A DNA stretch of 64,000 nt. It comes from Xanthostigma xanthostigma. Its lineage: Eukaryota; Arthropoda; Insecta; Raphidioptera; Raphidiidae. Below, one piece after another: positions 22,233 through 32,650 of this stretch. The stretch is taken from the NCBI GenBank assembly GCA_963575645.1, contig OY754464.1:66686948-66750947 (forward strand), in the 5' to 3' direction. Each line of letters opens with the position of its first letter. The stretch's first letter is position 1. A program made the position numbers and the translations under genes. The notes beneath the pieces were generated by a model. It saw only the letters and a program-made list of their open reading frames with translations, made no database searches and was not told the origin of the DNA.

Positions 22233-22591
22233 GTGTGATAAATAATCTTTCAGAAAATTTATTTTAGAAAATATAGAAACCGTTGCTATTGTACCTACTC
22301 TATCACGTGTGACCATACTAACTACTCGCCTGTATACAAGAATGATATAGAAATCAAAATACATAATTTATGGTGGCGCAGGCTCCACGCGCATAAAATC
22401 TTTTTTTAATATTAGGTACAGTAATAGTGATGAGTTAATAATGGGTCTAGTAAATATTTTGATGTCCTAATGACGATTTAAAGTTTTGAAATTGCTTCGA
22501 TCGTGCATCAGGAGGGGGCAATTGCACCCATTGCCCCACCCCCTGTATCCGCGCCTGAAGAGAACTGCCGGTTTGTTATGAAGAATTATTT
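22233..22591. other. Unassigned stretch
   Basis: Only a GC-rich patch (ATTGCCCCACCCCCTG near 22,530) stands out. No gene was seen. Confidence 0.4.
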
Positions 22592-23188
22592 TAATTAATA
22601 AGAAAAATCGCAGGATTGTCGACAAAAACATAGATTTATTAATGTACGACGTTTCGTCTAGAGATTTAGACTTTTTCAAGTACAATATGAAAATTCAAAA
22701 CAATAATATTATGAAATAAATAAAATTATCGACCAATTCAGACAATATATTAACAAAATATATAATTAATTATTATTATTTTTTCAATATTTTGATATTA
22801 TTTAATAATTTTGAAGGAATTTTATAAAAAGCGAATTAGAAATTAATTATTTTTTATATTTTTTAGATCAGTTCTGAAGAAGGTCCAAATCTGGATCGAA
22901 ACGTTATTGTATTAATTATATATTTTGTTAATATATTGTCTGAAAAATTGGTCGATAATTTTATTTATTGAAGAGTTCTAATCAGACGTTAATCAAAGAT
23001 TTGAATAATTATGAACATAAATATTAATTACTAACCATAGCAATTAACAAAAGTAATTAATGTTTATTTTCATAATTATTGTTTTGACTTTTCATATTGT
23101 ACTTGAAAACATCTAAATCTATAGACGAAACGTCGTATATTAATAAATCATCTTTTTGTCCACAATCCTGCGATTTTTCTTATTAATT
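22592..23188. mobile_element. Outer foldback of a nested pair, hammerhead-like
   Basis: The arms begin TTAATTAATAAGAAAAATCG and end with the inverse near 23,188. Each arm has a TCTAAATCT-type stem loop followed by AGACGAAACGTC (23,120-23,135; left arm on the minus strand). Direct repeats AGAATTATTTTAAT at 22,582-22,595 and 23,218-23,231 may be a target duplication, with about 30 extra bases on the right. Another foldback is inserted in the centre. Confidence 0.8.
22714..22969. mobile_element. Inner foldback with hammerhead-like core
   Basis: Arms TAAAATTATCGACCAATTCA and inverse, nested within the outer foldback. A + strand core lies at 22,874-22,902: CTGAAGA, stem GGTCC (22,882-22,886) with GGATC (22,893-22,897), then GAAAC. 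Only one arm shows this core clearly. Confidence 0.8.
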
Positions 23189-23231
23189 ATTATCTCGATG
23201 GACACGATATCTAATATAGAATTATTTTAAT

Positions 23232-23676
23232 GTCTATATTTTAAAGTATCATTTCAAAAATAGTGTATGAAATTTAGAACAGTATATCGTGGTTGCACTC
23301 GGTATTGCTTAATTGCTATTAACGGGCTATAGGACGTGTTGGGATTACGTTCAACGAGGGTAGCATATATTACGGTTTGAGGTTTGCTACCAAATCATAA
23401 AATATGTAGACAAAGTATCTGGCTTGTTAAAGGATAACGCAAATCATAACGACGTCAGCTAGAATTTTACCGGTGAACGTCATTTCTGGAGTTGCAGAAC
23501 GTGTTGTCCGAAAATCTGGTGTTAAAGCGACCTTAGATTGTGATCACATGCATTTCTTTATAAGAAAAGCATTGTACAATTTTTAAGCGATCATGTTAAA
23601 AAAAGAACTGATTGATTGATACTACTGCATTTTTTTTAACTGTGTCTACAATTGTATTTTTGTACATCTAGGTCTA
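23232..23676. other. Unassigned stretch
   Basis: No gene or recognised repeat was seen. Confidence 0.45.
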
Positions 23677-24432
23677 TCTATATATATAAAATTCCTGTGT
23701 CACAATTTTGGCCGCGCTAATCTTCGAAACCACTGAACAGATTTTAATGAAATATTGTAAATGTGTCATCCTTGGTGCAACTTACGCTATAGGATAGTTT
23801 TTATTAAATATTTTGTACAAAATTGCGGTATTTTCTCCAAAAAACCTTTTATAGAAACACGTAACGTCATCTGTTTGTTTGCTTCTGAACTAATAGTTCA
23901 GAAAAGAGATACATGCCATAGTTGTTTTTTATATAATAATAGTGTATTTTTTATAGTGTTTTATTATTCTACTTAATAAAATTTACCTAAATTTGAAGCC
24001 AAAGATGCAATATCATAGATTCGAATTATTATAATTACTATATAAATTTAGGTTATGTATTACGGAATACGTTATCACGTAAAACTATCGTCCGTAAACC
24101 TACTTTACAGACAACCAATTTTTTCGATCGGTTTATATCCTACCGATCTCTTATCATTTATCCTGAAAGTGATTACACCATTCAAAAGCAACAAATTAGC
24201 AACAAATTATGGTACTATTAACTTCGTAGGCTTTTGATGTGATATGCTAACTTTATAGACCTTTCAAAATTTTTTTTCACCAATATTTAGAATTGACTTT
24301 AATGATGGATACAGGCTATATATTATCGCGTTTAAATAAAGGCTTTTTCGTGGAGACCAATTTTGAAACGAAAGTCGACGAAAAAACGGCGACAATCTAC
24401 CTACAAAGAGCGAAGCTGAACCGGACCGCTAG
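23677..24432 (+). mobile_element. Helitron-like element, second family, interrupted by F1
   Basis: Starts A followed by TCTATATATATAAAATTCC, has CACAATTTTGGCCGCGCTAA, and ends GGACCGCTAG at 24,432 followed by T. The F1 fragment at 23,899-24,117 sits inside. The stretch after F1 (GGCTATATATTATCGCG and onwards) resembles the first Helitron family, so the two ends may come from different elements. Confidence 0.65.
23899..24117 (+). mobile_element. F1 element, 3' fragment
   Basis: Matches the window-start copy from about 396 to its end, including GATACATGCCATAGTTG and the terminal GACAACCA. The 5' end is missing. Confidence 0.85.
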
Positions 24433-24437
24433 TATAT

Positions 24438-24737
24438 ATCAAAATTCTCGTATCACAATTTTGGCCGCGCTAATCTCTGAAACCAACTGAACCGATTTTA
24501 ATGAAACTTTGTAAATGTGTCTTGCTTGGTGCAACTTACGCTATAGGATAGTTTTTATTAAATATTTTGTACAAAATTACGGTGTTTTATGAAAAAAAAC
24601 TGTTTTAGTAACATGTAACGACATCAGATAGAATTTACTCAAAATTATTAGTTCAAAAGCAAACAGAAAAAACTGTTTTAGTACTCAGTACCGACATCTG
24701 GTAGAATTTACTCAAAGCTATTAGTTCAGACCGCTAG
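24438..24737 (+). mobile_element. Helitron-like element, second family, complete short copy
   Basis: Starts within ATATCAAAATTCTCG and ends GACCGCTAG at 24,737 followed by T. It shares CACAATTTTGGCCGCGCTAA and TACGCTATAGGATAG with 23,677. It begins 6 bp after the CTAG end of the preceding Helitron, a head-to-tail arrangement. Confidence 0.78.
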
Positions 24738-25885
24738 TCCCCCTATAAAATAGTTTTCCATTTATTCCTAGTGGGGTAGTAAAATGACCCCATTTCGTAC
24801 GAGTGCATATAAAATAGAACAAAAAAACAGAAATTTCTAAAAGTACCCTGCTAGTTACCACCTTAATTCTATAAGATGAACAGAGATAGCATGCGACACA
24901 AAGCAGGCTTAGATTTTGTAAACAACCCAAATGAAGTGAAATATGGCCGCACACACAGAATATGACATCTGTCAAATACCCTTATATGAAGTGAAAATCA
25001 GTTATTTTATAGGAGATACGTGCAACAAATGTAGTATTTCAAAGGCAATGCTCTTATGGCTCGTGTGACTGTTGCAACTCGCTGATCACTCGTTTTAACA
25101 TAATGTCGCAGCTCGTATATAAAATAACGCATTACAATCTAGGTATCCGGTACATAAACTACTATTTTTTTATGTAATTACTATTTATTTACAATTTGAA
25201 TTGGATTGAATTGAATTTTTTGTGCTTCCTGGAAACTTCAATAAAGACTTTTCTTTTCAATTTTAGACAAGAAGTATTTTTCTTGTTATATGTACGTGGA
25301 ATTTTGTGAAAACCCATTTCTGCTGTGGTAAAAAATATTACACACAAACTAAACTTAAATTTACCGCTTTCATAATTCATACAGGACGCGCTCTGCTGTT
25401 TCAGCGTTCTTCTGTTTCAGCCTTTCTTGTTATATTAATGTAACATGAAGACTGACATGTGTATTGTATTTTACATGCAGCTGAATTTAGCATACTCTGT
25501 GAGTATTTAATATCAGGGGAGTAAGGCTTAACTCACACGGACCACTTTCCGACCACAAAAAAGTGGTCCTAATGTGGTCGAACTCGATCACTTTCCAACA
25601 ATAGTTTTGTGGTTACGTAGACCACAAATAAACCACACAGAACAAACAGTAAAACGATGGATTTATTTGACTCGAAAAACCGACAAGCGCACGGTAACGC
25701 GTATTTGATATTGGCCTTATTTGTCAAATAGGCAAATAAGGTCAACACTTTGTCAAAAAGACTGTCCACACTTGGTAATTGTTTGCCAAATACACAAATA
25801 CAAATAGCCATGTGAAGTGCCGGCATGAAATTAATGATTGTACGCCAAGCTGATATACAGTTATATCGAGTATTATGTTTAAGTA
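24738..25885. other. Unassigned stretch
   Basis: No host gene was supported. Frames on the minus strand at 24,721, 25,189 and 25,569 show no motif. A GTGGTC/GACCAC-rich patch lies at 25,540-25,600. Confidence 0.4.
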
Positions 25886-25957
25886 TAAGGTTAGCTCGTT
25901 GGTATCGCACGAGACTCGTAATATCAAGGTCGTCAGTTCGAGCCCCACGCTGGGCAA
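25886..25957 (+). pseudogene. tRNA-like sequence, decayed (SINE head?)
   Basis: A-box-like TTAGCTCGTTGG and B box AGTTCGAGCCC with the tRNA-type tail CCCACGCTGGGCA. The loop reads CTCGTAA. The acceptor 5' strand does not pair with GCTGGGC. Its flanks differ from the Helitron copies, so it may be an independent tRNA-derived SINE. Confidence 0.7.
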
Positions 25958-26077
25958 AAATCTATGTGTGTTATTTTTTTGAAAATTCTCTATTGTATAC
26001 TTTGTAGTAAAAAATTGACATCTACAAAAAATAGCATAAGTATCAGGATTTAAAAATTCTAGCTCAATCAATAATTA

Positions 26078-26727
26078 TTGACGTGATAACGTCTTATAAA
26101 TTGATGAATCACCAATCTTATAAATTGATAAAACACCGGCTGCATGCACGAAAAAGTGTAACGTTCCTAAATCCTAACGTTCGTAACGCGTAACGTTCCG
26201 CCCGACCCTGTGCGTGCTTTTTGCTAATTTCTCGCTCAATTTAAATCAGATCGGTTTGAAACCAGTCTTAAACGAAAGAGGAGAACATTTTACATAGATT
26301 TCGTATAACAGAATTTGCCTTAACAGTTTTTTTATACAAATTTATATAGAAAAATAGCTGTATAAATGCAATGTTGTCTAATGCATGGCGCGACGCGGTC
26401 GGTCGTCTTTGTTTGCCGTACATGGAAATTAGAAGATAACGTATGTCTTGTCTTAACATGAAAACGGCTGCATTTCTAATGTTTAATTCAATTTTTTGAC
26501 ATTAGTATTTTGTGAAATGCAACGCCTTCTAAGTTAAGTATTGGAATAACTAATTATTATTAGAACATAATACTTTGACAGTTGCAAACGTCACTTTTGA
26601 CATTTCTTATCATTCCGACACCAAGGATAAGCGGATTGAAACCAAATTTTGGGAGGTTTAGGTTATGTATTACGGAATACGTTATCACGTAAAACTATCG
26701 TCCGTAAACCGACTTTACAGACAACCA
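26078..26727 (+). mobile_element. F1 element, 650 bp
   Basis: TTGACGTGATAACGTC start and GACAACCA end. The interior runs GGCTGCATGCACG, CGCGACGCGGTCGGTCGTC, CTTGTCTTAACATG and GATTGAAACCAAATTTTGG, then joins the 3' end directly after GGGAGG. It is nearly identical to 32,742-33,400. It has no coding capacity. Confidence 0.92.
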
Positions 26728-27435
26728 ATTTTTTTATACAAACATGTCTTTATAACTACATAACCAAAATTGGACTATAGAGTATAGAATACACAAGTGG
26801 CCCAGAATTTGTCCGATTTTTCCGCTACATTTTTTAAATTTTATTAACACAGGTGCTATATATTTGAAACAATATACCTATACCTAATAATTGTTAAACG
26901 GACATAGAACACTTAATATATAATAATAATCATTTGGATTTTCTTATACCAATGACCTGCCGAGGCCAGTGCAACGCTATATGCTAGGATAATTCATAAT
27001 TTCATAACTTGTTAGTACCTACATATTTGAAATGAATAATTGATATGTCATAATCGAATTATTTCATTAGTATCGTTCATTACTTCTACTACCAACTGAC
27101 GCTGATGACCTCAGCTATTTAGCGTCTACAATCTACAATCCCTCTCTCTCTTTCTACTATTACTAACTAGGTCTTTTGTGAAACCGTTCCCCCTGATATT
27201 TCTACAGTTTTCTTGTATGTATTTTAGTATTCGAAAGGATTGTGTCGGTAAAAAGACACAAAATATAGCACGCTCACATAATATTTTATGCATTTTTATT
27301 AGAATTTATAAAATATGAAAACAGATTCGAGTGTGAAATTAAGTCGTAATTGCTTTTCCTTGTTTGTTTTTGTGTACAATTGTGTCCAAATTGGGCAGGA
27401 AATCCTTATTGTCGTAATTATATAGAATTGTAAAC
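26728..27435. other. Unassigned AT-rich stretch
   Basis: No gene or recognised repeat was seen. A (CT)n-rich patch lies near 27,140. Confidence 0.45.
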
Positions 27436-27828
27436 CTATTTAAATCCAGGAATAAATTTATTAGATTTTGAATTTGAGAACACGGGGAAGAACCGGATAT
27501 GCAATGTTAGACCTTTTTCACCGCTCCGCGTGTTTCTCGATCGCGTCAATATTTCGCCGATTGTTCTTTCACGGTACCCCGCGTGTCCGGTTGAGGAGAA
27601 AAGATCAAGCGCTCGTAGCAATGACTGTACCAAACGTATGCGCATCGAATTCGAACGCCTTGCTCTGAGCGCTGTGCTGGCCTGGACGTCGTCGATCAGT
27701 GTACGCGGGACGATCGGGCCTCGGTTGGGATTTCGACCGGTCGGACATGTCTCGGCCGGTTCGCCGGCCATACGCTGTCGCTGGAAACTGTAAAATGGTC
27801 CCAGTTTGTTTCCAAGTACTCCAAACAC
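27436..27828 (-). CDS. Possible host exon in a GC-rich block, function unknown
   Basis: A roughly 300-bp block (27,490-27,790) is markedly richer in G+C and CpG than everything around it. On the minus strand a 130-codon frame runs through it; an internal ATG at 27,771 opens MAGEPAETCPTGRNPN. A plausible 3' splice site (TTTTACAG) lies on the minus strand just before 27,787, and a weak donor (AAGGTCTAAC) near 27,512, which would define a 275-bp exon. The residues are Arg/Ser-rich with no domain I recognise. The + strand also has open frames of 66 and 87 codons, so the strand is uncertain and the block might instead be a CpG-rich promoter or 5' UTR. Confidence 0.25.
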   Translation of the reverse strand: MFGVLGNKLGPFYSFQRQRMAGEPAETCPTGRNPNRGPIVPRTLIDDVQASTALRARRSNSMRIRLVQSLLRALDLFSSTGHAGYRERTIGEILTRSRNTRSGEKGLTLHIRFFPVFSNSKSNKFIPGFK

Positions 27829-27835
27829 TTTTCAA

Positions 27836-28234
27836 GTAATTATAAACGTAAAAAAACAGTGAGATTTGAATATGACAGATACATATAACTTTAAAAAATC
27901 ACAGTGGAGCTTTGCGTCACTTCCACAACACACCACTTCCGTGACGCTGCAGCACAAGTTTGGTATGTAACCACTAACCGTCTGACAAATTCTGGTTGGT
28001 ACGTGCTATTGAGTGCGCATGACACTTGAATAGAGAGAGCAGAGAAGATTTCTCCCACTCTTTCCTTTCAACTGCCGATTGAAGTCGAAGAAAGAGAAGC
28101 GTTTCACTTTTCGTCTGATTCAGGTCAATTTACCCTTCTAGATCAAAAAAAAAACGCAAAATATACAGGTTTTGCAAACACTGATTTGTTATGAAACACA
28201 AATTCACTTGAAATTACGAAGTACTTCCGTAAAT
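27836..28234. other. Unassigned stretch next to the GC-rich block
   Basis: GCGTCACTTCC and its near inverse GGAAGTGACGC-like (CTTCCGTGACGC) lie at 27,914-27,945. No gene was recognised. Confidence 0.4.
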
Positions 28235-28826
28235 TGTAACATATTGTAACAAAACTGTTCTAGTTTGTGGTGGAAATTATTTATTTATAATAATAAACGA
28301 TAACAGAAACAAAACTAATAACGACAGTTCTAAATAATAAAATAAAAGACTAAGTAACAGAGAATATAGAGTCACTAATTATGTACACAAAATATTTACA
28401 ATACAGGAACACACTTGTCTATTAACTATATTCAGACAATTATTTATAAAAAGTTATTTATATAAAACCAGATTTATATAATTGCACTCAATGGTTTACA
28501 CGGCTCATTTATCTTCTATCTCAGCAGTTGCCTCCGTATTGCTGTACCGACTGAACAATTTATTTCACAGTAATGTCTGTTATCCACTGTACGTACGCTG
28601 CAACTAACCAACTGACTGACTGACTTGCCAACCACTCCGCTCGCATTTTATAGCTTCGTCTCCCGCCTGGTAGAATGTTTTAGAAGCACCGAGATCCTTC
28701 CTTTACATGTATCGCCTTCTTCAAGCAACTTTATGAAGGTCGGGTTTTGACTACCTGCTTTCCATTGTTGTTGTTGCGAGAATATTCCACAGAAAGCATA
28801 GTCGCCCTAACAGGGAGCGCGCAACA
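28235..28826 (-). repeat. Solo-LTR-like repeat
   Basis: On the minus strand the sequence starts TGTTGCGCGCTCCCTGTTAG and could end with CA near 28,235, giving TG...CA ends and a length of about 590 bp. A partial copy lies at 7,241-7,642. A clear target duplication was not found and no internal retroviral-type genes are present, so LTR is a suggestion only. Confidence 0.5.
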
Positions 28827-29150
28827 ATTTTTTATTATTTAAGAAAGAAAGAAAGAAAATCAAACAAAAACAAAACATGTCACTTATAGCGTAAGAGAAG
28901 CCCACGTATTGTCGAAATATATCATAGCGAATATTACTTAACTACGGCAGTTTCAAACGTTCCGAATAAGTTTCTAATATCCGCTCATATTTCAGAACCG
29001 GCCTAATACCAAAAGCTGTAATCACTTTAAGGTCGCTGCACACGAAGCTGGATTTGCCGCTAGATTTCTTGCTACATTTGACTACTAGTTTTCTAGTTAT
29101 GTGCTCGCTTCACACGAGACGTTTTTTCAAACTTGTTTTGAGGATGGATC
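28827..29150. other. Unassigned stretch
   Basis: Begins with a (AAAG)n-like patch near 28,840. No gene was recognised. Confidence 0.4.
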
Positions 29151-29315
29151 TAGTGCGTGCGCGGTGACAGTTCAAATAAACACAGAGCAAAACGTGTCTG
29201 TTGTCTGAGCAGAATGACGCCATGTTGGTTTTTAAATAAAATTAAAATAAATTTAAATGTAAGCCTTAGAAGAAAGCAATGTAGAAAATTAAATAAAAAA
29301 AAATAAAAATATATT

Positions 29316-29369
29316 CGCCCAACGTGGGGCTCGAACTCACGACCCTGATATTGATTGAGCCACCCGGGG
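29316..29369 (-). pseudogene. tRNA-Lys-like relic lacking the anticodon arm
   Basis: On the minus strand an A-box-like TGGCTCAATC is joined directly to ATATCAGGGTCGTGAGTTCG and AGCCCCACGTTGGGCG. About 18 nt covering the anticodon arm are missing compared with 19,474 and 34,871, but the T arm is closer to a true tRNA-Lys than in those copies. Confidence 0.8.
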
Positions 29370-29614
29370 TTGTGTACTCGCAACGCTAATACGAGTATAT
29401 CTAGTTAGTGCATTTCACATTAATAGAAGCTTATTTTTGAGATACATTTTGCAACATTTTTCATTAATGCTCCGCTCCTAATGGTCGTAGCGTGATATTA
29501 TATAGCCTGTAGCCTTCCTCGATAAATGGGCATCAAGCAAAAAATTTTTTTTCAATTTGAACTAGTAGTTCCTGAGATTAGCGCGTTCAAACAAACAAAC
29601 TTTTCAGCTTTATA

Positions 29615-30231
29615 CAGTGTGATCACTTAAGTGTGTAACATATGGGAAAATTTTTAATTAAATGCACAACCAAAATACAAATATTGCCAAAAGTTGGTGC
29701 ATGTCCGATAATCATTTTAGGTGCTCTTAGAATTGTTGAAACTCAAACAGCATACAGGGTGTTTAATATCGTTGCAACAAACAAAGTTTGTGAGTCCATA
29801 AAAAATTAAAAATCTAAGTTAATTTTACAAATATGCCTGAATTTAAACAAAGTTATGCGAAATTGAATATTTGAATAATTTATTAGTGTGTTTAAGGTAA
29901 GCATAAACAATTTTTTTCAAAAAAAATATAATTTTGGTTTTTCAAAAAAACTTTTTTTCTTAGAAGGCTATGTTTTGGTTATTGGGCATAGCTTTTAATT
30001 CTAGACAACTTTTTCTTATAACATTTCGCTGAATTTTTGGAAATAAGGTCACTTTACTCTTGTACAATTTTTATATTTTTTGAGCCATCCTGTATGCTGT
30101 TTGAGTTTCAACAATTCTAAGAGCACCTAAAATGATTATCGGACATGCACCAACTTTTGGCAATATTTGTATTTTGGTTGTGCATTTAATTACAAATTTT
30201 CCCATATGTTGCACACTTAAGTGACCACCTG
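29615..30231. mobile_element. Tc1/mariner-like MITE nested in the Helitron
   Basis: Terminal inverted repeats of about 145 bp start CAGTGTGATCACTTAAGTG and end with the inverse CACTTAAGTGACCACCTG. TA flanks both sides (29,613-29,614 and 30,232-30,233). Removing it restores the Helitron 5' sequence TCTATACTAATATATAAAGC on the minus strand. The 325-bp interior has no transposase. Confidence 0.92.
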
Positions 30232-30245
30232 TATATTAGTATAGA

Positions 30246-31074
30246 TTTACTGTATTTTCGATGCATTGGACACGAATTCTAGTATAGTTATATGTCAACA
30301 CCCTATTTTAGCAGTTTACTCAAAAAACGCGTTATAATAATTCCGAAGCCAGTCCTGAACGTCACACATAAAGTAGCTAAAAGTTGAGGAACAGATGGAG
30401 AAATTTGTCGTGGCAAGTTTGATATATGGGCGAATTTATTTGAGGCAGCTGGGCCATGTATGCTAGCTAACGGAGCTTTTACTGCACGTTTTTTTAGCTC
30501 TATACTGTATTCAACGAACCATTGCACTATATCTATACCTACTATATATGAATAGGCAAGCAGTTTTTTTGTACGGCTATATCCTCCTAAACTACTGGAC
30601 CGATTTCGAACATCGAGGTGTCGTTCGAGAGGGTTCGACGTATAGATGTGCAATAGGGGGACCCGGCTTAAGAAATTTCTAATTTGCCCCCTCCTGGGCC
30701 AAAAGCTGGGTACGCCCATGTTAACGTCATAGAAAAAGACAAAGTTTTTGAAACAGAGATACTTTATTAAGATTGAATGCAAATACATCAACCAATCCTA
30801 TCATCGGAAAAACCAGGGAATTGCATCAAAGAAAGAGACGTAGATATATGTTCGATACGCTTTGTTGCCTTCACTCACCGCACATTGAGTAGATAGACAA
30901 TTATTCATATAGTAAATTATTAAATGTATGTATTAATAGAAAAGGTATATATCACCTTTTCGTTTTTATATCCTTCAAAACTGCACACCCATACGTTATC
31001 GGTATTTAGAAAAAGACGACCGCTTCTCTCTCATATTGGGTGTTGTCATCACTACATTGTATTAACTAATATAT
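30246..31074. other. Unassigned stretch, transposon-like
   Basis: A 162-codon minus-strand frame (30,303-30,791) has no domain I recognise. Text such as GGCTATATCCTCCTAAACTA and AACTACTGGACCGATTTC is the type found in non-coding ends of insect transposons, so I do not call a gene. Confidence 0.45.
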
Positions 31075-32461
31075 GAATAGAATAGAATAGAATAGCATAT
31101 TTATTCTGTGAGTTGCAATAACAACATAGAACATGTCAAATTTAAAATCACACAAAAACATCACATTTAAAATGAAACAAAAAAAATAGTGTACATATTA
31201 TAATTTAGAACATGACGTTATTAAGTAGGTATTCATTAATATTATAAAAATTGTGAAAACTTAGAAATGTCACAAGCTTTTTTTAAAATATTTTTAACGG
31301 AAGAGTCTTTATATCAAATGGTAACTTGTTAAATATTTTTATAATGGAATTTAGTGGGCTCTTGAGCACACTGGATATATGTGTTAATGATACTACAAGG
31401 TTTTCTTTTCTTCTTGTATCATAAGCATGCTTAATTTGGTTATCAACAAAAAATTGCGGATATTTAATAGCGAATAAAGCACAATCCAATATATATAAAT
31501 CATAGACGGTAAGTATATCTAAATCATGAAACAGCGGACGACAGTGCACTCGAGGACCTTTATCACAAATTGCACGAATACATCTTTTCTGGGCTTTAAA
31601 TAGGGTATCCATAGACACAGAATTACCCCAAATGACAATGCTATATCGTAGTTTAGACTGCACATACGAATAGTATATATTTTTCAAAATGTCACGAGGA
31701 ACAATTTTGTTTAGTGAACGTAGGAGGTAAGCATATTTATTTATAGTTTTACATAGATGCTCTATAATATGTTGTTTCCATGATAAATGTTTGTCAATAT
31801 AAATCCCCAAAAATTTCACAGCATCCAACAAATCAATTGCTCCAAGATCTGGTAGTAATAAATTTTGGTCAGAGAAACTATATTCCCCAAACTTTATGTA
31901 TTGGGTTTTCAACAAGTTTAATTTTAAGCTGTTTTCTTGAAACCAGGACGAGATGCTGTTTAAAGAGGATTGCATTGACGTTATTAAAGCATTTTTATTC
32001 GTATTCTCAAAGACAACGGCTGTATCATCAGCAAAGAGTACAATCTTGTCATCTACAGTCTTGGCAATGTCATTTAGATATAAAATGAAGAAAAGAGGAC
32101 CAAGAATGGAGCCCTGAGGAACTCCTCTAGTAATCTGAAGCGCATCTGATAACACAGATTTGATTTCACCGTTTTCGTTCGTGTTCCATTGTACTTTTTG
32201 TGTTCTTCCTGACAAGTAAGATCTGATAAGATCTAAGGAAACACCTCTTATGCCATATTCATATAATTTGCTGCAAAGTAAATCCACATGCACACAATCG
32301 AACGCCTTTGATAAGTCAAATAGCGCAAGAATACATGGTTTTCTTACATTCCAATTTGTGTTGATGGCAGAAATAACTTTGAAAATCGCCAATTCAGTCG
32401 AGTAGCCCGCTCTGAAATGCTATAGCCACTTATGCATTTTACGTCTTTGGTTTTTCCCTTA
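31075..32461 (-). mobile_element. 5'-truncated LINE (Jockey/R1/CR1-type)
   Basis: The minus-strand element comprises a partial polymerase ORF, a 3' UTR of about 180 bp, a polyadenylation signal (AATAAA, near 31,099-31,104) and a terminal pentanucleotide tail (GAATA on the + strand) repeated at 31,075-31,095. The 5' end stops inside the reverse transcriptase, just before the small MITE at 32,462. The endonuclease, gag-like ORF1 and N-terminal polymerase are missing. Confidence 0.85.
31283..32419 (-). CDS. LINE reverse transcriptase, N-terminally truncated
   Basis: An RNA-directed DNA polymerase of a non-LTR retrotransposon, open from the stop at 32,420 to TAA at 31,283 (378 codons). The frame opens HFRAGYSTELAIF, matching the conserved Q-GFR-G-ST block. 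Counting from the TTG codon at 32,392, palm motif A FDLSKAFDCV is at 25-34, RGVPQGSILGPLFF at 89-102, catalytic FADDTAVV at 120-127, the thumb-entry LLKTQYIKF near 160-168 and VKFLGIYID at 192-200. A YSYVQSKLRYSIVIWG segment and NKLPFDIK end the protein. Both catalytic aspartates and the motif A aspartate are present with no frameshift, so the insertion is fairly young. Finger residues upstream and the endonuclease are lost, and no native start remains, so it should not be active alone. The clade (Jockey, R1 or CR1) cannot be settled by eye. Confidence 0.92.
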   Translation of the reverse strand, partial: HFRAGYSTELAIFKVISAINTNWNVRKPCILALFDLSKAFDCVHVDLLCSKLYEYGIRGVSLDLIRSYLSGRTQKVQWNTNENGEIKSVLSDALQITRGVPQGSILGPLFFILYLNDIAKTVDDKIVLFADDTAVVFENTNKNALITSMQSSLNSISSWFQENSLKLNLLKTQYIKFGEYSFSDQNLLLPDLGAIDLLDAVKFLGIYIDKHLSWKQHIIEHLCKTINKYAYLLRSLNKIVPRDILKNIYYSYVQSKLRYSIVIWGNSVSMDTLFKAQKRCIRAICDKGPRVHCRPLFHDLDILTVYDLYILDCALFAIKYPQFFVDNQIKHAYDTRRKENLVVSLTHISSVLKSPLNSIIKIFNKLPFDIKTLPLKIF

Positions 32462-32650
32462 GACTAGAGTACGCGAGTGAGCCGTCAAAGTGTCTGCAAT
32501 TCAGAGAGAGAACAGTTCCTTATCACTTTGGTAATAAAACAATGCTGATTTGAGTAAACATATATAATGATACGGAACGTTTGCAGCGTTCTTTCTCTGA
32601 ACTGCAGACACTTTCACTTATGGCAAGCATACCCGCTAGCGTACTCTAGT
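32462..32650. mobile_element. Small MITE, AGAGTACGC family, copy 2
   Basis: ACTAGAGTACGCGAGTGAGC at the start and GCTAGCGTACTCTAGT at the end. The inner inverted pair is GTGTCTGCAATTCAGAGAGA and TTTCTCTGAACTGCAGACAC. It matches 14,359-14,549 throughout. Confidence 0.85.

Larger units (their letters stand above)
29151..30245 (-). mobile_element. Helitron-like element, minus strand, with nested MITE
   Basis: The minus-strand 5' end (TCTATACTAATATA) lies at 30,245, followed after the nested MITE by AAAGCTGAAAAGTTTGTTTG and AATCTCAGGAACTACTAGTT. The tRNA-Lys-like relic is at 29,316-29,369, then the TACATTGCTTTCTTCTAAGG segment. The usual CCGGG hairpin end is not found. A CTAG at about 29,151 is only a candidate end. 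Confidence 0.72.

Noticed and set aside
25540..25600. GTGGTC/GACCAC cluster as a PIF/Harbinger end
   Set aside because: I could not find a matching inverted end or a TAA duplication on the other side.
30303..30791. 162-codon minus-strand frame
   Set aside because: It runs through non-coding transposon-like text and has no domain. Length alone is weak evidence here.
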